Shown here: positions 59,138-64,000 of the stretch, piece by piece
Numbering within the stretch: position 1 is the stretch's first letter
Layout of the letters: every line of letters begins with the position of its first letter
Source of the DNA: Nymphaea colorata
Lineage: Eukaryota > Streptophyta > Magnoliopsida > Nymphaeales > Nymphaeaceae
Length of the DNA: 64,000 nt
Direction: 5' to 3'
Assembly (NCBI RefSeq): GCF_008831285.2
Contig: NC_045142.1
Location: 11,093,952-11,157,951, forward strand
The notes under the pieces: generated by a model
The model's database searches: none
What the model was told of the DNA's origin: nothing
Seen by the model: the letters and a program-made list of their open reading frames with translations, nothing else
Program-made: the position numbers and the translations under genes

Positions 59138-59420
59138 TCCCTGCTCCTCTCTCATAACAATTGACCGTCGGAGATGTTCAGATCTATAATTCCACTTCAA
59201 AACCAGCCTCCGATATCAACACCCACAATTTCCTTCTTATCCACGTTTCACTGGCAACCCAAATCAATAATTTGAAGTCGACAGAGAAGAACTAAGCTCC
59301 CAATGAGAAACATTGAGTTGGTGCTCTCTCTCTCTGCTCTTCTTCCTTAGCTTCAACTGTCCAGTGTATCTGATTCTGTTCTTGCGCCTCTCTCTTTAGT
59401 TGTGGACTCGAGCAAGACAC
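59138..59420 (-). promoter_or_regulatory. Probable 5' leader of the bZIP gene
   Basis: On the - strand this is GA-rich, with a GAGAGAGAGAG run at about 59321-59334, typical of plant leaders. It includes the alternative in-frame Met codons at 59200 and 59155. No TATA box could be assigned. Confidence 0.4.
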
Positions 59421-62400
59421 TTCGTTCAACCTCCCCACACTGTGTTGCCTGTGGTTTCACCGGCAGTCCCGGTAGGGGTGCCTGGTTCACGGCTGCAAAG
59501 AGGTGGCTTGGTGCGCTGGCAGGTGCCCGTTTTGCTTGTGGCGCCAAGGTGATTTTGAGAAATAAAATTCCCCTCCAATGGAGAAACTGTAAGTCGAACA
59601 GCTATCAACAGCTGGCCTCTCTCTTCTCTCTCTCTCTCTTTCTCTATACCATCTTCATTACAGAACCACGTGCAGCGGTGACCCTCCCCTGCCTGCCATT
59701 CTGTCCTCACAGGTCACAGTTTCACACGATTGCCACTTGTTCCCTTCTTTACCAATTTGACTGCAAATTCATTTCCTGCAACTAACGATTTCTGCTCTTG
59801 CTTTATGTGGAAAAAATCTTGGTTTCTTTTCTGGGAACGCAGAATAAGCATGAGAGAGATCTCTGTCTTAAATGGGAGTTGGTTGCTGGAATTGCAACCT
59901 TGCATAGATACGTAAACTGGAGGAGCACGAAGATAGAGCATGTGAACCAATATGGTAACACTTAAGTGCGCAGAAGCCAAAACTTACAAGTAGTTAATAC
60001 CATTGTTCGCACACTCGGCAAGCTTATCCAGGAATTGCCCGAGCCGGGTCGAGATCATCTCACTGGGCCACCAGTCAGTACCCAGGAGAGTTAGCACCAC
60101 TCGGGCGACTCAGCTAAGAATCGGTTCTCGCAGGGTCGATGACTTGGATCGGATTCGCCGGAGTTCGGCTCATCGGGACCTTTGAAGTTTGAAGTGTACA
60201 AATTCATTTTGATTCTTTAAGTTGTTAACCATCTTTTGCTTGTTCCTTTCTCTCATGAAATTAGCTTTTATCATGGATGTGAAAGGAATACTAATTCAAT
60301 CATTCGCAAATATAATCTCGCCCATAAATCTTAAAATATAGATTACTTCTTGATCAATACAAGCTAAGCTAGTGTTCTTACATTCATAACATCTTTCATG
60401 GTTAGAGTCATTAGACAAATCATAACTAAGATCTTGCTGCTCCATGCTGGGCAGGGAGGTAGTAGATTAGACAACAAAATTACAAAAACTATAAAAATTT
60501 ATGACCTAACCTGGTCTAGTCATCCAGTTAACTCGCTGACCCACTGATCCTGCTAATCTGAGTCCAATCTCTGTTTTGTCAACTATAGTTAATGCAGGTA
60601 TGATGCCCTAAGTTGAGAACTTAAAAATCCACTCTTCTTTTGGATGTGTAATCTTTTGTAGGGACCTTTTTAACCAAAGCGCTTTATGCATGAAATAATT
60701 TTTTTAGGTTCATTTGAATACAATTATTTCAAACATAAATTGGGATTTCAACAAAGACCCAAAATTTAGATTGTTAAATGCCATTGTACTGAATGTGTGG
60801 TGCTACTTTGCACCCAATCCTGGTTCGAGTTGCAAATCAACAAGTCAAGCAATGGGTGGCATTGAGGGAAAATCGGTAGTATTATAGAACTTGGTTCCTG
60901 TTCAAGCATATTAGTGGACCCACGGTAAATTCCTTTTCATTGGCTTCCTTTTGAATTAAAAAATTGTGGATTAGCAAATCCTGGAGATGTTGTGGCTAAT
61001 AGCTGTGGCATGCATGAACTGAACCTTAAAATCCGGTTCCTTTAAGCACATTTTGATTCCAATTTCTTTATCCATTTGTGGTGCTTTCTTCTTTTATGAA
61101 TGGATGAATGAGCAATGAGCTGTAAAAGTATGAGTTTTAAAAGGAGGGACAAACTCATGTGCCACTCCACTGTGCTAACATTGGCTGCCACATGCACAAG
61201 TACCTTTACATTCTCTACATTATACCTGTATTATTTTCTAGATACAAAGAAATGTACAGTCCCTTGAACCATAAATGGACAATTACACATTACGAATTTC
61301 TATGCCATTTGTATGTTTCCCGCCACATTAAACGTTGGGGTGAAGTGAAACCAGTGTATTAGCTAACTTCAGTTGTTGGCTTCAAATCCGGCACCAATTC
61401 AACTTTGAACCCTAGAGGTAAGGGGTTTCAACTTTCAACTCTCACTTGAGCAGTGAGATACTCCTCTCACTCATCTGAATGTTTGATTCGATCAAATTGA
61501 ATGTTTGATTCGAACAAATTCATTATCTAACAAAATTTCAATAGCAGCCAAAGTCCAGAAGAAATATCAACATCCTATCACAAAGTACACAGCAAGAAAA
61601 AAACGTGAAAAACTTAGGAGAACCAAGTTATATCAATAACACAAAAACAGAGTTATATTGGACACAATTCTGAACATTGAGCAGCTAAGGGAAACACACA
61701 CACAGATATATTTATATAGGGAAACACACACACACAGATATATTTATATATATATATATAGACAGAAAAAGAGAATGAGGGAGATGATCAAGATAATTGT
61801 CTAAAGCCGCATTTTCCAATTTATAGTGAAAGGAGGATCGAGAAAAATGGAGAGTCCTAAAGGGGCTTAGCACAGGTTCTTAGTATTATTAGCATAAAGG
61901 AAAGTATAGTTGAGGGGCATGCAGTGCCTTACTTCACTCTGCGTGGTGTGACTATCAAGTTGCCCACCCTGAACGATCTTTGTCCTATACACAAGAAAAT
62001 AATATTGTATAACATATTTATATTTGAATTACATTATTTTCTATATATAAAAAGTTGTGGTCCTTGAAATATGCGACGAGTTTAAAATATGGACCATATC
62101 ATATGATTAGCTATTGGAAAGATGTAAACGTAAAAAGTGTCAAGTTGAAGACTGATCTGAAGCAAGTCACAATTCTGTCCTGACTACGTAATTGGGTCAA
62201 GATCAGATCTGGTATAGCAGAAAATCACAAACGCCTCCAACCAGATATGTCCTATTTAAGATTCCTGCTCTTTGGTTTGTTCTGTTCAGTTGCATAAATA
62301 TTCCCGAGACACGAGTACCAATAAGCTTAAATACACAGCGCATCTCGTTCAAACGAATACAGCATTGTTGCTAAAGGGAGATGAATCCAATTACCAAACC

Positions 62401-62726
62401 GAGTGCATTCGAGTGTTTTGTCTCTTACAGAAGCAATGTCAGTTCCTGCAATACTTGGTAGAACCGACGCTCACATTACTGTGGTAAAGTTGGAGTGGAA
62501 GTTGCATGGGCTAATAAGTTCTGATAGGGTAACCTTCTCTACTAAAGGCACAGTATCTGTCTGCATCTTGGTGTTTGTTTTGGTATGCATATTTCATGCA
62601 TGTACCGTGCCTCAACACCTACAAAGTTCCATGCCCAAGCATGATACATGCACGCACAGAGGATGTTCACTTGTGGATTGAAGAATGCATTGTTTGCAAG
62701 ATGGATTGCTCAGAAGGACGTTTGCT
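59421..62726. other. Intergenic DNA, no gene seen
   Basis: A GC-richer patch at about 60003-60185 contains CGAGCCGGGTCGAG and ACTCGGGCGACTC phrases and looks like an old transposon fragment. A 30-bp unit GGGAAACACACACACAGATA with TATTTATATA occurs twice in tandem at about 61690-61755. No exon chain is seen. Confidence 0.4.
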
Positions 62727-62831
62727 GGCCATATGGCAACAGTAACAATTTGTTATTGTTCGATGAACCTGCCTCAATTTCTGAAGCAAATTCATGAAGC
62801 AGTAGCAAACTGTTATCATTGCCAAACAGCC
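62727..62831. mobile_element. MITE copy 2, about 105 bp
   Basis: On the - strand it starts GGCTGTTTGGCAATGATAAC and ends GTTACTGTTGCCATATGGCC, matching copy 1 at 56162-56316 with a shorter interior. Inner phrases TTCATGAATTTGC and GGTTCATCGAACAATAAC correspond to parts of copy 1. Confidence 0.65.
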
Positions 62832-64000
62832 TTTGGGGAAGAAGGATGTCCAGTTTTGGCACAATGGATGTGTTCTTGCAGACGAGTGTTTTTGAGAAAT
62901 GATACCTGGTTTTGGGATGAAGTCTCTGCTATACATAACAAAAGGAAAAAATGTCCCAGTTTGGGTGGAAGGACGTAGTACTGTAGCAAATTAAGATGAG
63001 GGATGTCTGATTGCAGGTTGAAAGTAGAACTTGGATGTCCATGTCCACATCCCATTTTATTTTGTCAAGACAAGAATGCTTTCTGCATTCATCGGGATGG
63101 GCTTAATGTTCTAAACCAGTCATAGATAGAAAGATGGCACTTAGATCAATGTTTTAGAAACCTCATAATCAGAAGATTGCGCTCATATAGGACCTGGATG
63201 TGTAATTGAGTACATGGTATCAACATGGAGATTTTCATTGAAGTTGGAGCTGGTTTCATGGTGCTGCGTTTATTCCAAGGCTTACTTCACCACATTTTTT
63301 ACAACGTTGGTTTCATGGTTTCTCTAAAAAGAACGTTCGAAATATGATCTGTTACTAGCATTTACATTAGACGATCACACTCTCTACAAGTAGGTTTGCA
63401 AATGGGTTGAATCTAATTGAGGATTTTGTCATTGTTATTTTGGCCATTCAGAATATGACCCTAACCTGACCTTAATGTGCTTAAACAAATCCAAATGCGT
63501 TTGTGACGCTAACCACAAACGCGATCTTAGTGTGCCCGAAAATGCAGGGATACTCACTACGCTCCTTTTTTCAGAAAAGAAACTTTGTCTGGTAACAAAA
63601 TTTGTTAAACGTGGTTGAGTCTTGACAAGGTCGATCAGGCATTAAGCTTGTGTGCTAGGAGGGGTATGCAGCTTTAACCGAACCGAACCCACCCTTACCC
63701 AATTTTAAGTATAAATGACCGATTGGCCATGGCAATGAGTATGAACCATGGCCAATGAAGCTTTCGGCCACGACCGACGCCATCACGATAATACAAAAGA
63801 GATGTGACTATAGGTGGCATGCGGAAACTTCTCTGCCAAGGCAAAAACCATGATGGAAAGTCATATTGGACGCAGCTTTTCAGAACGTCGACCACAGTTT
63901 TAGCTGTGGCCAATGATGACTTCTTCCGTAGAGACCCATACAAATACATATATAGAGAGAGGGAGGAGCTTTTTAAAAGTTTGAATTCCATTATTACAAA
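62832..64000. other. Intergenic DNA to window end, no gene seen
   Basis: No recognisable protein or RNA gene. A GA-rich run (ATAGAGAGAGGGAGGAG) lies near 63953-63968. Confidence 0.4.

Noticed and set aside
59402-59785. 127-codon frame upstream of the bZIP gene
   Set aside because: Cys/Ser-rich, no motif, and overlapped by equally open frames on the other strand.
1-64000. CRISPR arrays, operons and ribosome binding sites
   Set aside because: The window is eukaryotic nuclear DNA. The tandem repeats seen lack regular unique spacers and are microsatellites, minisatellites or transposon repeats.

Overview
The window reads as nuclear DNA of a flowering plant. It has AT-rich intergenic DNA, short spliced exons with GT/AG introns, Ty1/copia and Ty3/gypsy retroelements, hAT-type elements, a relic of the angiosperm plant-mobile-domain family and a degraded plastid trnF insertion. 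Codon use and gene structure do not look grass-like. The sequence alone does not allow a closer placement.

Only three host genes look intact. Two are paralogous serine carboxypeptidase-like genes of the SCPL51 type on the + strand (24075-28517 and 41770-46069). Each has 13 exons with matching phases, a complete Ser-Asp-His triad and a predicted product of about 450 residues. The third is a group E bZIP transcription factor (bZIP34/61 type) on the - strand (57427-59137, or to 59200 with an earlier Met), with four exons.

Layout. 1-8 kb: AT-rich repeats, a plant-mobile-domain pseudogene (about 872-1915) and a GC-rich hAT-like element (4031-4865) carrying a broken EF-hand gene fragment. 8.1-13.05 kb: a complete but decayed Ty1/copia element with LTRs, a CCTAC target duplication, gag and pol. 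13-24 kb: non-coding DNA with a small hAT MITE, microsatellites and a plastid trnF relic. 24-28.9 kb: SCPL gene A. 29-34 kb: repeats and an internally deleted gypsy element on the - strand. 35-39.4 kb: a second, unrelated copia element without a recognisable 5' LTR. 40.6-41.2 kb: a long (TA)n tract followed by a GC-rich island. 41.6-46.45 kb: SCPL gene B. 46.6-49.3 kb: a truncated copia relative of the first element, broken by a second GC-rich hAT-like fragment. 49.7-52.2 kb: an LTR-like insertion bracketed by near-identical direct repeats. 52.1-55.6 kb: a decayed copia element on the - strand. 56-64 kb: the bZIP gene between two copies of one MITE family and a 78-bp minisatellite.

The host genes are not a functional cluster. 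The two SCPL genes are a local duplication, since similarity continues into both UTRs, and they have since been pushed apart by retroelements. Most premature stops in the two large copia elements fit C-to-T or G-to-A change, the pattern expected of methylated, silenced retroelements.
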